DNA of 64,000 nt from Chitinophaga tropicalis (GCF_009758205.1 NZ_WRXN01000014.1:62001-126000); one strand, 5' to 3'. Shown: positions 51,654 to 61,331, numbered from the stretch's first letter. Notes: generated by a model not told the origin, from the sequence alone. Numbers and translations are program-made.

Positions 51654-52964
51654 ATGAGAAGAATTGTTTTACCCATTTTATGTGCTGTGTTCATCACACT
51701 ATTTTTAGTGGCTTGTCAAAAAGAGAGTAATAAAGAAGATCTTCAATCATCAGAGAATTCGATTTCAGTAGCTGATGCTAAAAAGTTTTTTGAAGCGGAG
51801 GTATTGCCTATTACTGCAAGGATTAAGAATGCGGTTCATAAACAAGTAGACTGGAATAAGGCTTACTCTCAGATAGCCGGTAAACAATTGGTAGTAATCC
51901 CGGTTGATTTTGACAAACCATTCTACGCCAGTAGAGACAATGGAAAGACTAAGTTTGACATGCGTAGAAATACTTTTCTGGTCTTTTACAGAGACTCTTT
52001 ACAAAAGATCCATGCAGAAGTTGTTTATAAACAGCCGGAAAATATCACTACTGCAAAAAAAACATTTTCGGGTAGTATCCTTATAGAAAGCTGGTCAGGA
52101 GAGCTGTTAAAATCTTTTAAGTACGTTGACGGTAAGCGTTATAAGGGAGATGCAGTAAGATTAGCTAGTGGTGATTATATGGCCGCAGATTATGGAAGCC
52201 TGACTTATTGCTGGATAACTAATTATTATTATTGTGTATATTATAATGGACAGCAATTAAGTTGTACCAATAGCTATGCCATTCAAACCTGTATCGATTT
52301 GACTGGTTCAGCAGAAAATCCAGGAGGAGGTCCTCCTGATGGTCCTGATACAGAAGATAATGCAGACCCGGAGTATGAGGGAGTAGGTGAAAATAATTGG
52401 GTGGAATTCAGAGATATTACGAACGGAGTAAATACTCCTTGTTTTTCTGAAGTTGTAGACTCTATAAGCAAAGGGCATTTACAAGCAGCTATTTCTTTAA
52501 TTTTATTACAGACTTTTAACCAGACAGATTTGATAAATATTTCATTTATCGATTCTCATTATGGTTCTACACAGACAGATGCAACTACAAACGTATCCAG
52601 TTCAAATGGAATGGCTAATTATCTGGTTGATCTGAATATCGATGCTTTACAGAATGCTTCGAAAGAATACATTGCGGCGACTATATTTCATGAGATACTA
52701 CATGCCTATTTCGCAACAAAGAATATTGATCCTGTTCTGGAGCATGATGAAATGGCTCTGTATTACAGAGATCAGATTGCAACTGCTGTAAGATCTCTTT
52801 ATCCTTCAATAAGTGAAAATGATGCAAATGCACTTGCATATGGTGGCTTGCAGCATACATATACATGGAGTGAATTAGTAAGAACTAATCCATCGGCAGC
52901 TAATTCGATAGTCAGCATAAATCAGGCATATAAAAATGGAACATCCGGAGTATCTTGTAATTAA
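51654..52964 (+). CDS. Lipoprotein with HExxH metalloprotease-like motif, unknown family
   Basis: 436 residues from the ATG at 51654; a TTG three codons upstream is less likely. The signal ends in LFLVAC (Cys about 21). The N-terminal half (about 30-185) has no known motif; a Pro/Gly/Asp-rich linker (about 220-245) leads to a C-terminal domain with HEILHAYF at about 346-353 and EHDEM 17 residues on, as expected for a gluzincin-like zinc site. So a surface or periplasmic metallopeptidase is possible. It is followed 6 bases later by a small secreted protein. The pair is visibly richer in A and T than its neighbours, suggesting recent gain. Confidence 0.7.
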   Translation: MRRIVLPILCAVFITLFLVACQKESNKEDLQSSENSISVADAKKFFEAEVLPITARIKNAVHKQVDWNKAYSQIAGKQLVVIPVDFDKPFYASRDNGKTKFDMRRNTFLVFYRDSLQKIHAEVVYKQPENITTAKKTFSGSILIESWSGELLKSFKYVDGKRYKGDAVRLASGDYMAADYGSLTYCWITNYYYCVYYNGQQLSCTNSYAIQTCIDLTGSAENPGGGPPDGPDTEDNADPEYEGVGENNWVEFRDITNGVNTPCFSEVVDSISKGHLQAAISLILLQTFNQTDLINISFIDSHYGSTQTDATTNVSSSNGMANYLVDLNIDALQNASKEYIAATIFHEILHAYFATKNIDPVLEHDEMALYYRDQIATAVRSLYPSISENDANALAYGGLQHTYTWSELVRTNPSAANSIVSINQAYKNGTSGVSCN

Positions 52965-52970
52965 TTCAAT

Positions 52971-53459
52971 ATGAGAAATATACTTTTATTAATTTTTTTC
53001 TATAGTTCACTCTTTTCGGCTAATGCGGCTGTATTTTCGGAAGATTCTACTGAGATAACCCGTTTTCAACGGAGTTTTATAAAGAATTTCTACCTGCCTA
53101 CTGCAGAGGCCTATACTTGCAAGCCATCAGTGATATCAATTGCGGTGTGTTTTAAAGAAAAAAAAATAGAGAAGATATTGTATTCTGAAAATTGCTCGGC
53201 GGCTCTGATTGAAGTCCTTGAGAAGGAACATACAGTATATCAGCAAACTAATTGGGGAAAAATATTTCCTGCTATAAAAGAAGAAAAGGAATATGTTATT
53301 GTTCTGCCTATTGTATATTACTTTGATAAGACTTGTGGAACAACTACCCCTATGAATGTATTTGCGGAGCTCTCAAAGGGCCTTATTATACCAGGATTGA
53401 AAGATGAAGTTTATATGCTTTCTCCTATAGAGTTTACTATTCGTAAACCAGTATCCTGA
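52971..53459 (+). CDS. Small secreted protein of unknown function
   Basis: 162 residues. The signal peptide is about 1-19 (ILLLIFFYSSLFSANA). The mature part is a mixed alpha/beta protein with four Cys (TCKPS, AVCF, ENCSAAL, KTCGTT) that could pair. It shows no family I recognise. It starts 6 bases after the HExxH lipoprotein gene and shares its AT-rich base use, so the two probably form one transcript, and this protein may be a partner or inhibitor; that is inference. Confidence 0.65.
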   Translation: MRNILLLIFFYSSLFSANAAVFSEDSTEITRFQRSFIKNFYLPTAEAYTCKPSVISIAVCFKEKKIEKILYSENCSAALIEVLEKEHTVYQQTNWGKIFPAIKEEKEYVIVLPIVYYFDKTCGTTTPMNVFAELSKGLIIPGLKDEVYMLSPIEFTIRKPVS

Positions 53460-53490
53460 GCAGTATCAGTACCGGAAGGAACAATGCTAA

Positions 53491-53542
53491 TTGAAAAAGT
53501 GTTTCTTGCTTCTTTTAAGGAAGACAGGAAACACCTTTTCAA
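53491..53542. terminator. Long bidirectional terminator-like hairpin
   Basis: TTGAAAA-GTGTTTC pairs with GAAACAC-TTTTCAA, with an inner CTTC...GAAG stem. It stands between the convergent small secreted protein and S41 protease genes, and ends in A and T on both sides. Confidence 0.8.
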
Positions 53543-53559
53543 TAGATAAATATTTCAAA

Positions 53560-55179
53560 TTATTTCAACGGCGTATTATTATTCAACACCTCAATCGCCT
53601 TCCTCATCATCTCATCATCTTTATTCAAAGACTGGTAAAACCCTGCATAACTCCATATCTGCCTTGCCAGCAACGCTTTAATCCGGCTTTTGATCTCAGC
53701 TTCGTCCCGTGGTTTAATGTTTTCAATACCCCGAATACTATCTTTCGCCGCAAAGCTCTTATAACTGTTATACAACTCATTACTTACCTGGAACTGGTTA
53801 GTGAACTGGGTAGGATCTTTATACCGGCTGAAATCTTCCCTGTGTGAATTGTAATACTGGTACGCAAAGTTGCTGAAAGTATTACGGGAGTACATGCCGG
53901 TCAGTATATTGGAGAAACGGCTGGTATCGAAAGGTATGAAAATATCGGGAGTGATACCGCCGCCACCATATACTATCCGCCCGCCTGCAGTTTTATAAGG
54001 AACAGTATCCAACGGATGTATGCTGTCTTTACTGACAAACTCACCATGATTGAACCTGTTCAGTATATCTTCATCATAAGCCTCTCTGCCATTGGCATAA
54101 GACTTCTGTATACTCCTGCCGGAAGGAATATAGTAACGAGCTATTGTCAGTCGCAGGGCGCCGCCATTGCTCAGGTCAAACTGTTCCTGCACCAGCCCCT
54201 TACCAAAAGTCCGCCTGCCAATTATAGTACCGCGGTCCCAGTCCTGTACAGCTCCCGCCAGGATCTCACTGGCGCTGGCAGAACCTTCATCTGTCAGGAT
54301 GGCCAGTTCTCCTTTCTCAAACAATCCTGGTTTCTCGCATTTATAATCTGTACGGGGGTAGCTTTGGCCTTTAGTGTAAAGTATCAGCTTATTGTCATCC
54401 AGCAGTTCATCTGCAATACGGGTAGCGGCATCAAGATAACCTCCCGGGTTCTGGCGCAGATCTACAACCAGTTTGGTCATACCTGCCTTTTCCAGTTTGC
54501 GGATAGCATCCATAAACTCCTGGTAGGTGGTGCCGGCAAATTTGCTGATCTTGATATAGCCGATCTGCGGAGTGGCCATATAGCTGGCATCTATGCTGTA
54601 TAAAGGAATATCGCCGCGGATGATCTGGATAGGCAGCATTTTCTGCTTGCGCAGCATAGTTACCTGTACTTTGGAGTTTTTCGGGCCGCGCAGCAGCTTA
54701 CGGATCTTTTCTGCAGAGATGCCATTGCCTGCTACAAGGGTGTCGTTCACTTTAATGATCTTATCGCCTGACTGTACCCCTGCCGTTTCAGAGGGGCCGC
54801 CTGCCACTACAGATATTACATTAACAGTGTCGGCAATGATATTGAATTCCACACCTATGCCCTGGAACCTTCCTTCCAGGTCTTCATTCACTTCCTGCAG
54901 GTGGGAGGGAGGAATATATACGGAATGAGGGTCCAGGTGGCTGAGCAGTCCTTCAATAGCTTCCTGCTGGAGGTCAGCTACCTGCAAGGTATCAACGTAT
55001 TTGAACTTCAGGAGGTCCATCACTTCCTGTAACGGAGCCCGGGCGCCTCTGCTGAATAAAAGCGTTTGCGCCCCTGTGTTAGCTCCCGGCATTTTATGCC
55101 CGAGATACATCCCTAAAGCCAGTACTATCGCGAATAAGATGGGCAAAAAAACATTCAGTTTCCTGTTCGACATAATCAT
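53560..55179 (-). CDS. S41-family C-terminal processing protease (CtpA/Prc-like)
   Basis: 539 residues; ATGs at 55179 and 55173 (second in-frame Met) are both possible. An N-terminal membrane segment (about 9-26, VFLPILFAIVLALGMYLG) anchors it in the inner membrane, facing the periplasm. A PDZ domain spans about 95-190. The S41 domain carries the catalytic Ser-Lys dyad: Ser302 in DEGSASASE and Lys327 in GRRTFGKG, 25 residues apart as in Tsp. It trims or degrades proteins from their C-termini. The C-terminal part (about 410-539) is an accessory helical region. Convergent with the preceding pair. Confidence 0.93.
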   Translation of the reverse strand: MIMSNRKLNVFLPILFAIVLALGMYLGHKMPGANTGAQTLLFSRGARAPLQEVMDLLKFKYVDTLQVADLQQEAIEGLLSHLDPHSVYIPPSHLQEVNEDLEGRFQGIGVEFNIIADTVNVISVVAGGPSETAGVQSGDKIIKVNDTLVAGNGISAEKIRKLLRGPKNSKVQVTMLRKQKMLPIQIIRGDIPLYSIDASYMATPQIGYIKISKFAGTTYQEFMDAIRKLEKAGMTKLVVDLRQNPGGYLDAATRIADELLDDNKLILYTKGQSYPRTDYKCEKPGLFEKGELAILTDEGSASASEILAGAVQDWDRGTIIGRRTFGKGLVQEQFDLSNGGALRLTIARYYIPSGRSIQKSYANGREAYDEDILNRFNHGEFVSKDSIHPLDTVPYKTAGGRIVYGGGGITPDIFIPFDTSRFSNILTGMYSRNTFSNFAYQYYNSHREDFSRYKDPTQFTNQFQVSNELYNSYKSFAAKDSIRGIENIKPRDEAEIKSRIKALLARQIWSYAGFYQSLNKDDEMMRKAIEVLNNNTPLK

Positions 55180-55277
55180 GTATTGAAAACAGCTGCAAGG
55201 TAGCTTGTAACTTGTAGCTATTTATTTAACTTGTGGCAAAAATAGTATAATAAACCTCAACCTTCAACGGATGTGAC

Positions 55278-56120
55278 ATGAAAGTACAGCTAATCGCAGA
55301 CAGCGGATCCACCAAGGCTGATTGGTGTTTACTGGGGGCCCGGGAAACAGGGCATTACAAGACGCATGGTATCAGTCCCTATTTCCTGGACACACAGCAG
55401 ATCAGGGAGTTGATCGAGAAGGAGTTGCTACCCCAGCTGCCACCGGATGTGCAGATAGACGAGATCCACTACTATGGTACCGGCTGTTTACAGCGGAAAA
55501 GCGTACAGATCGTGGAAAGCGCCCTGAAAGCAGTCTGGCCGGTGTCAGGAATAGAGGTAAAGCATGACCTGATGGGAGCCGCCAGGGCATTATGCGGACG
55601 GGAGCCTGGCGTAGCCAGCATCCTGGGTACCGGTTCCAATTCCTGCTTTTATAATGGTACTGAGATAACCAAGAATAATCCCGGGCTGGGTTATGTACTG
55701 GGAGACGAAGGCGCCGGCACCCAATTGGGCAAAAAGCTCCTGCAGTATTACCTTTACAACTCCTTTGATGAAGAGCTGAGAGCCCGTTTTGACGCCCAGT
55801 ATAATACCAGCCACGAAGAAATACTGGAAAATGTATACCGCAAGCCAATGCCTAACCGCTACCTGGCAGGGTTCGCAAAGTTCCTGGGAGAGAACCGGGG
55901 CCATTACATGATAGAGAACATACTGGAAGACTGCCTGAACGAATTTTTCTTCAATCATATTTATAAATACAGCGAAAGCTGGACACACCCTTTGCACTTT
56001 ACCGGGAGCATTGCCTGGAACTTCAGGGATATCCTGAAAGAGTTATGTGAACTGTATGAACTGCAACTGGGGAGGATATTGCATAGTCCGATGGAAGGAC
56101 TGGTGGCATATCATCAATAA
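55278..56120 (+). CDS. BadF/BadG/BcrA-type N-acetylhexosamine kinase
   Basis: 280 residues of the ASKHA fold. The first phosphate motif IADSGSTKADWCLL is at 5-18, and GTGSNSCFYNG near 115, GLGYVLGDEGAGTQLGKKLL near 135-154 are the family blocks. Relatives include N-acetylglucosamine and N-acetylmuramic acid kinases. It precedes murQ by 16 bases, so the likely product is N-acetylmuramate-6-phosphate or GlcNAc-6-phosphate for peptidoglycan recycling. Confidence 0.87.
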   Translation: MKVQLIADSGSTKADWCLLGARETGHYKTHGISPYFLDTQQIRELIEKELLPQLPPDVQIDEIHYYGTGCLQRKSVQIVESALKAVWPVSGIEVKHDLMGAARALCGREPGVASILGTGSNSCFYNGTEITKNNPGLGYVLGDEGAGTQLGKKLLQYYLYNSFDEELRARFDAQYNTSHEEILENVYRKPMPNRYLAGFAKFLGENRGHYMIENILEDCLNEFFFNHIYKYSESWTHPLHFTGSIAWNFRDILKELCELYELQLGRILHSPMEGLVAYHQ

Positions 56121-56136
56121 TCAAATCCGCAACTAA

Positions 56137-56949
56137 ATGTCTTTTCAGAGAATAACAGAGCAGACGTCACGCTATCGCCACCTGGAGAAAATGAGCGTGC
56201 AGGAGGTATTGAGCAACATTAACAAAGAAGATAACAGCGTACCGGCAGCCGTAGAGAAAGTACTGCCGCAGATAGAGAAACTGGTCACCGCCATAACAGA
56301 TAAAATGCTGGCCGGCGGACGGCTGTTTTACCTGGGAGCAGGCACCAGCGGGCGACTGGGAATTGTGGATGCTTCCGAATGCCCGCCTACTTTCGGGGTA
56401 CCTCATGGGCTGGTAATAGGATTGATTGCCGGAGGAGACGCCGCTATCCGCAAAGCGGTAGAGTTTGCCGAAGATGACAGGGAACAGGGCTGGAAAGACC
56501 TCCAGGAATGTAACATCACAGAAAAGGACGTAGTAGTGGGCATCGCCGCCAGCGGCACCACTCCATATGTAATAGGTGCACTGCACAAGTGCCGCCAGGT
56601 AGGTATTGTAACCGGCAGTATCTGCTGTAATCCCGATGCCCCCTTATCTGCCGAAGCAGACTTCCCCATAGAAGTAGTGGTAGGACCGGAATTCATTACC
56701 GGCAGCACCCGCATGAAAAGCGGCACTGCCCAGAAACTGGTGCTCAACATGATCTCTACCGCTGTAATGATACAACTGGGCCGCGTAGAGGACAATAAAA
56801 TGGTGAACATGCAGCTGAGCAATGATAAGCTGGTAGACAGAGGTGTGAAGATGCTGATGGAAAAACTGTCACTGACAGATTATGAGAAGGCAAAAGCTTT
56901 GCTGCTCAAGGCCGGTAGCGTGAGAAAGGCTATTGAAGACTATGTATAG
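56137..56949 (+). CDS. murQ: N-acetylmuramic acid 6-phosphate etherase
   Basis: 270 residues of the SIS fold. It removes the lactyl ether from MurNAc-6-phosphate giving GlcNAc-6-phosphate. The GAGTSGRLGIVDASECPPTFG block near 67-87 and GPEFITGSTRMKSGTAQKLVLNM in parts near 185 are characteristic, with SGTTPYVIGAL between. Somewhat shorter than E. coli MurQ (about 298). It follows the kinase by 16 bases, forming a two-gene cell-wall recycling unit that feeds NagB. Confidence 0.95.
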   Translation: MSFQRITEQTSRYRHLEKMSVQEVLSNINKEDNSVPAAVEKVLPQIEKLVTAITDKMLAGGRLFYLGAGTSGRLGIVDASECPPTFGVPHGLVIGLIAGGDAAIRKAVEFAEDDREQGWKDLQECNITEKDVVVGIAASGTTPYVIGALHKCRQVGIVTGSICCNPDAPLSAEADFPIEVVVGPEFITGSTRMKSGTAQKLVLNMISTAVMIQLGRVEDNKMVNMQLSNDKLVDRGVKMLMEKLSLTDYEKAKALLLKAGSVRKAIEDYV

Positions 56950-56973
56950 TTACGACTTTTTCCAGAAATGCCA

Positions 56974-57015
56974 CGTTTCTATTTTTGGAGTTTTCCCCCG
57001 AAATTTGTAGAAACG
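56974..57015. repeat. Inverted repeat CGTTTCTA...TAGAAACG
   Basis: Perfect 8-bp arms at 56974-56981 and 57008-57015 in the gap between murQ and the next gene, with a 26-base spacer. It could end the murQ transcript weakly or mark an operator. Confidence 0.4.
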
Positions 57016-57045
57016 ACATTTCCAGGAACTAGCTTTTAGAGTGAC

Positions 57046-57609
57046 ATGCATGATATAGAACCCTTTTATAACTGGCGGCATTTATACACAGCGGAGGATG
57101 ATGAGCTGTCACCCTTCTACGGCAGGGAATATAGCGAGTTTACCTTTACCAATACAGTGTATAATTACTATGTACACCCTCAGTGGGACGAATTCGGTTC
57201 CCGTAACCTTTATCTGAAGATCCTTTTTTCAGATTACCAGTTCAATTTCGCCATCATAGAAGTACTGGGAGAGTGGAATGACTGTATCGAGAATGATATC
57301 ATGACACTGAAAAGAGATGTGATAGATATCATGATCTCCAACGGTATCAATAAATTTATACTGATCACTGAGAATGTAATGAACTTTCACTCCTCAGACG
57401 ATTGCTATTATGAAGAGTGGTGGGACGATATCCGTGATGACGGAGGCTGGATAGTAAGCCTCAATATGCCGGAACAGACCAGGCAGGAATTTGAGCGGGC
57501 GCATCTGGACCATTATGTACACCTCCTCGATATTGAAAAGTGGCGTACTTATCAGCCACAACATCTATACAACATGGTAGACAACGTTATGATGCGCAGA
57601 TTAGAATAG
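57046..57609 (+). CDS. Conserved protein of unknown function, rich in aromatic and acidic residues
   Basis: 187 residues, no signal peptide or membrane segment. Features: EPFYNWRHLYTAEDDE near the N-terminus, a central alpha/beta part (LYLKILFSDYQFNFAIIEVLGEWNDCIENDIMTL in parts), the DDIRDDGGWIVSLNMP stretch, and a C-terminal helix with LYNMVDNVMMRR. It is acidic and rich in Tyr, Trp and Asp. I recall similar proteins near sdh genes in related genomes but cannot name a family. It lies about 185 bases upstream of sdhC on the same strand. Confidence 0.65.
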   Translation: MHDIEPFYNWRHLYTAEDDELSPFYGREYSEFTFTNTVYNYYVHPQWDEFGSRNLYLKILFSDYQFNFAIIEVLGEWNDCIENDIMTLKRDVIDIMISNGINKFILITENVMNFHSSDDCYYEEWWDDIRDDGGWIVSLNMPEQTRQEFERAHLDHYVHLLDIEKWRTYQPQHLYNMVDNVMMRRLE

Positions 57610-57793
57610 TGATATCCAGGTGTTTCATTCCACGGAAAAACAGGGACAAATAGTGGTCTCCCGGCCTTTTAATGTCTCAAAAACTGAGAAATATCATTTG
57701 GATTTAATTTTTCCTGCGCTAAATTTGCGCGATATATCGGAAATATCATCATATTTATCTTTTTTATCTTTTAGGAAGCTTAGAATTTTACTT

Positions 57794-58471
57794 ATGAAGT
57801 GGTCACAGTTCTTTAATACCTCTATCGGTAAAAAATTATTAGTGGGTGCTACCGGCCTTTTTCTTTGCAGCTTTGTTATAGTGCATCTGGCAGGTAATAT
57901 TCAGTTACTCTACAACGATGGAGGCGAGGCTTTTAACGTGTATGCCACATTCATGAGCCACAACAGCCTGATCCAGTTTATTGCCTGGGGTCTGAAGGTT
58001 GTTATTCTCCTGCATGCGTTTATTGCCTTACAGCTTACATTCAAAAACAGGGCAGCACGTCCGGTAAAGTATGCTATCAATCCCGGTAACCAGACATCTT
58101 CCTGGTTTAGCCGCCAGATGGCTATTATGGGGAGTATCCTGCTGGTTTTCCTGATCATTCACCTGAAAGATTTCTGGTGGAGAATGCACTATGGAGAACT
58201 GCCTGAAGCTACTTATAAAGGCGAGACTTACAAGGACCTGTACCTGGCTACCAATGAGGCATTCAAGGAATTATGGGTAGTGATCCTATATGTGATAGGC
58301 ATGATCGGGCTTTCTTTCCACCTGATCCACGGTTTCAAGAGTGCTTTCCAGACCTTCGGTCTCAATCACGTTAAGTACAACGGCCTTATCAATTTTATAG
58401 GCGTATGGGTGTTCGGGATCATCATCCCTGTTGGCTTTGCCATCATTCCCTTAGTTATCTATTTCAAATAA
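57794..58471 (+). CDS. sdhC: Succinate dehydrogenase cytochrome b subunit
   Basis: 225 residues from the ATG at 57794, which gives MKWSQFFNTSIGKKLL; a longer frame from 57620 adds non-hydrophobic sequence and is rejected. Five membrane helices are predicted (about 16-35, 60-85, 105-125, 152-175, 195-220). His residues in VIVHLAGN, LHAFIAL, IIHLKDFWW and HLIHGFKSAFQ are the probable ligands of two hemes, as in type B succinate:quinone reductases with a single anchor subunit. sdhA starts 18 bases later. Confidence 0.93.
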   Translation: MKWSQFFNTSIGKKLLVGATGLFLCSFVIVHLAGNIQLLYNDGGEAFNVYATFMSHNSLIQFIAWGLKVVILLHAFIALQLTFKNRAARPVKYAINPGNQTSSWFSRQMAIMGSILLVFLIIHLKDFWWRMHYGELPEATYKGETYKDLYLATNEAFKELWVVILYVIGMIGLSFHLIHGFKSAFQTFGLNHVKYNGLINFIGVWVFGIIIPVGFAIIPLVIYFK

Positions 58472-58489
58472 TCTCAGTAAAGTAAGTAT

Positions 58490-60463
58490 ATGTTGAACTC
58501 AAAAATTCCTGCCGGTTCATTAAACGATAAATGGGAATATTATAAGGGGCATTGTAAGCTGGTGAACCCGGCTAACAAGCGCAACATGGAGGTGATCATA
58601 GTAGGTACCGGTCTGGCAGGGGCTTCTGCCGCTGCATCTTTGGGAGAGTTAGGCTATAAAGTAAAAGCTTTCTGTTTCCAGGACAGTCCGCGCCGTGCGC
58701 ACAGTATTGCTGCGCAGGGTGGTATCAATGCTGCTAAGAACTACCAGAACGACGGTGACTCAGTGTTCCGTCTGTTCTATGATACTGTAAAAGGTGGCGA
58801 CTACCGCGCCCGCGAAGCAAACGTGCATCGCCTGGCTGAGGTAAGTGGCAATATTATAGACCAATGCGTGGCACAGGGTGTTCCCTTTGCGCGCGAATAT
58901 GGCGGATTGCTCAGCAACCGCTCTTTTGGTGGTACACAGGTACAGCGTACCTTTTACGCTGCCGGTCAGACCGGTCAGCAGCTGCTGTTAGGCGCATACT
59001 CCGCACTGGAGCGCCAGGTAGCCCTGGGTAACGTGAAAATGTACAACCGCCATGAAATGCTGGACGTAGTGATCGTAGACGGTAAAGCCCGTGGTATCAT
59101 TGCCCGCGATCTCATTACCGGTAAACTGGAACGTCACTTCGGCCACGCCGTACTGCTCTGCAGCGGTGGTTATGGTAACGTGTTCTACCTGTCTACCAAC
59201 GCAATGGGCTCTAACGTTACAGCCGCCTGGAAAGCTACCCGCAAAGGCGCTTTCTTCGGCAATCCCTGCTATACGCAGATACACCCTACCTGTATCCCCG
59301 TTTCCGGCGATCATCAGTCCAAACTGACACTGATGTCTGAATCACTGCGTAACGACGGACGTATCTGGGTGCCTAAAAAACAGAACGATAACCGCAAACC
59401 AGCCGATATCCCTGAAGATGAAAGGGACTATTACCTGGAAAGAAGATATCCTGCCTTCGGTAACCTGGTACCACGTGACGTGGCTTCCCGCGCTGCCAAG
59501 GAAAGATGCGACGCCGGCTACGGCGTAGGCAGCTCCAGGCAGGCAGTATACCTGGATTATGCCGCAGCAATAGAACGTTATGGTAAGATCGAAGCCGGTA
59601 AAAGGCAGATCGCTAACCCTGACGCAGAAACTGTTCGCAAACTGGGTAAAGAAGTAGTAGCCGAGAAATACGGTAACCTCTTCGATATGTACGCCAAGAT
59701 CACCGGCGAAAACCCATATGAAGTGCCCATGAGGATATATCCTGCAGTACACTATACCATGGGCGGTCTCTGGGTGGATTATGAACTGATGACCTCCATC
59801 ACCGGCCTGTATGCACTGGGTGAAGCTAACTTCTCTGATCACGGCGCTAACCGCCTGGGTGCTTCGGCGCTCATGCAGGGCCTGGCAGACGGTTACTTCG
59901 TTATTCCTTACACCCTGGGTAACTACCTGGCAGACGATATCCGCACCAAAGCTATCTCTACAGACCATCCTGCTTTCGTTGAAGCAGAGAAGAATGTACA
60001 GGATACTATCAATAAACTGATGAGCATCAAGGGTACTAAATCTGTAGACCACTTCCACAAGAAACTGGGTAAGATCATGTGGGATAAATGCGGTATGGCC
60101 CGTAACGAAGCCGGTCTGAAAGAAGCCATCAAAGAAATCCAGCAGCTGCGCGCTGAATTCTGGAAAGATGTACGCATTCCGGGTGAAGCCAACGAGTTCA
60201 ACCCCGAACTGGAAAAAGCCGGTCGTGTGGCTGACTTCCTGGAACTGGGTGAGCTGATGTGCGTAGATGCCCTGAACCGCCGTGAATCCTGTGGTGGCCA
60301 CTTCCGTGAAGAATCACAGACCGAAGATGGTGAAGCACAACGCGATGACGAAAACTTTAGCTACGTAGCTGCATGGGAATATAAAGGTGAGAGCCAGTTC
60401 GAGCTGCATAAAGAAATGCTGGAATTTGTTGAATGTAAACCAACACAGCGTAGCTACAAATAA
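58490..60463 (+). CDS. sdhA: Succinate dehydrogenase flavoprotein subunit
   Basis: 657 residues. It oxidises succinate to fumarate. The FAD motif VIIVGTGLAGASAAASLGELG in parts is at about 36-56, the flavin-linking His is in AHSIAAQGGINA, and HTMGGLWVDYE, EANFSDHGANRLGASALMQG are substrate-site and FAD blocks. Length agrees with the larger type B subunits. Second gene of sdhCAB. Confidence 0.96.
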   Translation: MLNSKIPAGSLNDKWEYYKGHCKLVNPANKRNMEVIIVGTGLAGASAAASLGELGYKVKAFCFQDSPRRAHSIAAQGGINAAKNYQNDGDSVFRLFYDTVKGGDYRAREANVHRLAEVSGNIIDQCVAQGVPFAREYGGLLSNRSFGGTQVQRTFYAAGQTGQQLLLGAYSALERQVALGNVKMYNRHEMLDVVIVDGKARGIIARDLITGKLERHFGHAVLLCSGGYGNVFYLSTNAMGSNVTAAWKATRKGAFFGNPCYTQIHPTCIPVSGDHQSKLTLMSESLRNDGRIWVPKKQNDNRKPADIPEDERDYYLERRYPAFGNLVPRDVASRAAKERCDAGYGVGSSRQAVYLDYAAAIERYGKIEAGKRQIANPDAETVRKLGKEVVAEKYGNLFDMYAKITGENPYEVPMRIYPAVHYTMGGLWVDYELMTSITGLYALGEANFSDHGANRLGASALMQGLADGYFVIPYTLGNYLADDIRTKAISTDHPAFVEAEKNVQDTINKLMSIKGTKSVDHFHKKLGKIMWDKCGMARNEAGLKEAIKEIQQLRAEFWKDVRIPGEANEFNPELEKAGRVADFLELGELMCVDALNRRESCGGHFREESQTEDGEAQRDDENFSYVAAWEYKGESQFELHKEMLEFVECKPTQRSYK

Positions 60464-60492
60464 TATTCAAGAACAATAATAGTCCAACTGAT

Positions 60493-61257
60493 ATGGAACA
60501 TTATAATATGAATCTCACACTGAAAGTGTGGAGACAAAAAAATAAAGACGCTCAGGGAAATTTTGAAACTTACCAGGTGCCCGGCATTTCCTCCGAAATG
60601 TCATTCCTGGAAATGTTTGACGTGCTGAACGAGCGCCTGATCAATGAAGGTAAAGATCCGATAGCGTTTGACCACGATTGCCGCGAAGGTATCTGCGGTA
60701 TGTGTTCCATGCATATTAACGGTCGTGCACATGGCCCATGGCAGGGTACTACTACCTGTCAGCTGCACATGCGTGCGTTCAAAGACGGTGATACCATCAC
60801 CGTTGAACCCTGGAGAGCCGGTTCTTTCCCTGTTGTGAGAGACCTGACCGTAGACAGGGGCGCATTTGACCGTATCATAGAAGCTGGTGGTTTCGTTTCT
60901 GTAAATACTGGCAACGCCCAGGACGCTAACAGCATCCTGATCCCGAAAGATAAAGCTGATGAGGCTTTCGCAGCAGCAGCATGTATCGGTTGCGGCGCCT
61001 GCGTAGCGGCTTGTAAGAACTCTTCTGCTATGCTCTTCGTTTCTGCTAAAGTTTCCCAGCTGGCATTACTGCCTCAGGGACAGCCTGAAAAGAAAACAAG
61101 GGTACTGAATATGCTGGCTCAGATGGATAAGGAAGGTTTTGGTAGCTGTACCAATACCGGCGCCTGTGAAGCTGAATGTCCGAAAGAGATCTCTCTGACA
61201 AATATTGCACGTCTGAACCGTGAGTTTATCGCTGCCGGTTTTACGTACGAGAAATAA
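60493..61257 (+). CDS. sdhB: Succinate dehydrogenase iron-sulfur subunit
   Basis: 254 residues. The N-terminal ferredoxin domain has the [2Fe-2S] site CREGICGMCSM near 58-68 and a later Cys in TTTCQLH; the C-terminal part has CIGCGACVAACKN for [4Fe-4S] and CTNTGACEAECPKEI, whose cysteines complete the [3Fe-4S] and [4Fe-4S] sites. It passes electrons from SdhA to SdhC. An internal ATG at 60508 is a possible alternate start. Last gene of the operon. Confidence 0.96.
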   Translation: MEHYNMNLTLKVWRQKNKDAQGNFETYQVPGISSEMSFLEMFDVLNERLINEGKDPIAFDHDCREGICGMCSMHINGRAHGPWQGTTTCQLHMRAFKDGDTITVEPWRAGSFPVVRDLTVDRGAFDRIIEAGGFVSVNTGNAQDANSILIPKDKADEAFAAAACIGCGACVAACKNSSAMLFVSAKVSQLALLPQGQPEKKTRVLNMLAQMDKEGFGSCTNTGACEAECPKEISLTNIARLNREFIAAGFTYEK

Positions 61258-61290
61258 TTATCTGGCTGGCCACAGGCTAGCTAAACATCA

Positions 61291-61331
61291 CTAAAAAGAG
61301 GGTTTTGCCGAAGGCAAAACCCTCTTTTTTT
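61291..61331. terminator. Terminator hairpin after sdhB (dispersed family)
   Basis: CTAAAAAGAGGGTTTTGCC, loop GAA, and the complementary GGCAAAACCCTCTTTTT followed by more T. The 17-bp core is perfect. TGGCTGGCCACAGGCTAGC lies before it, similar to the GC-rich preface at other copies. The next gene is on the same strand. Confidence 0.85.

Noticed and set aside
57620..57793. N-terminal extension of sdhC
   Set aside because: The added 58 residues are not like any SdhC; the hydrophobic family start is at 57794.
59342..60301. 319-codon minus-strand frame opposite sdhA
   Set aside because: A frame mirror of sdhA codons with no recognisable domain; the same holds for long antisense frames at 3788-4663, 40113-40913 and 61330-62310.
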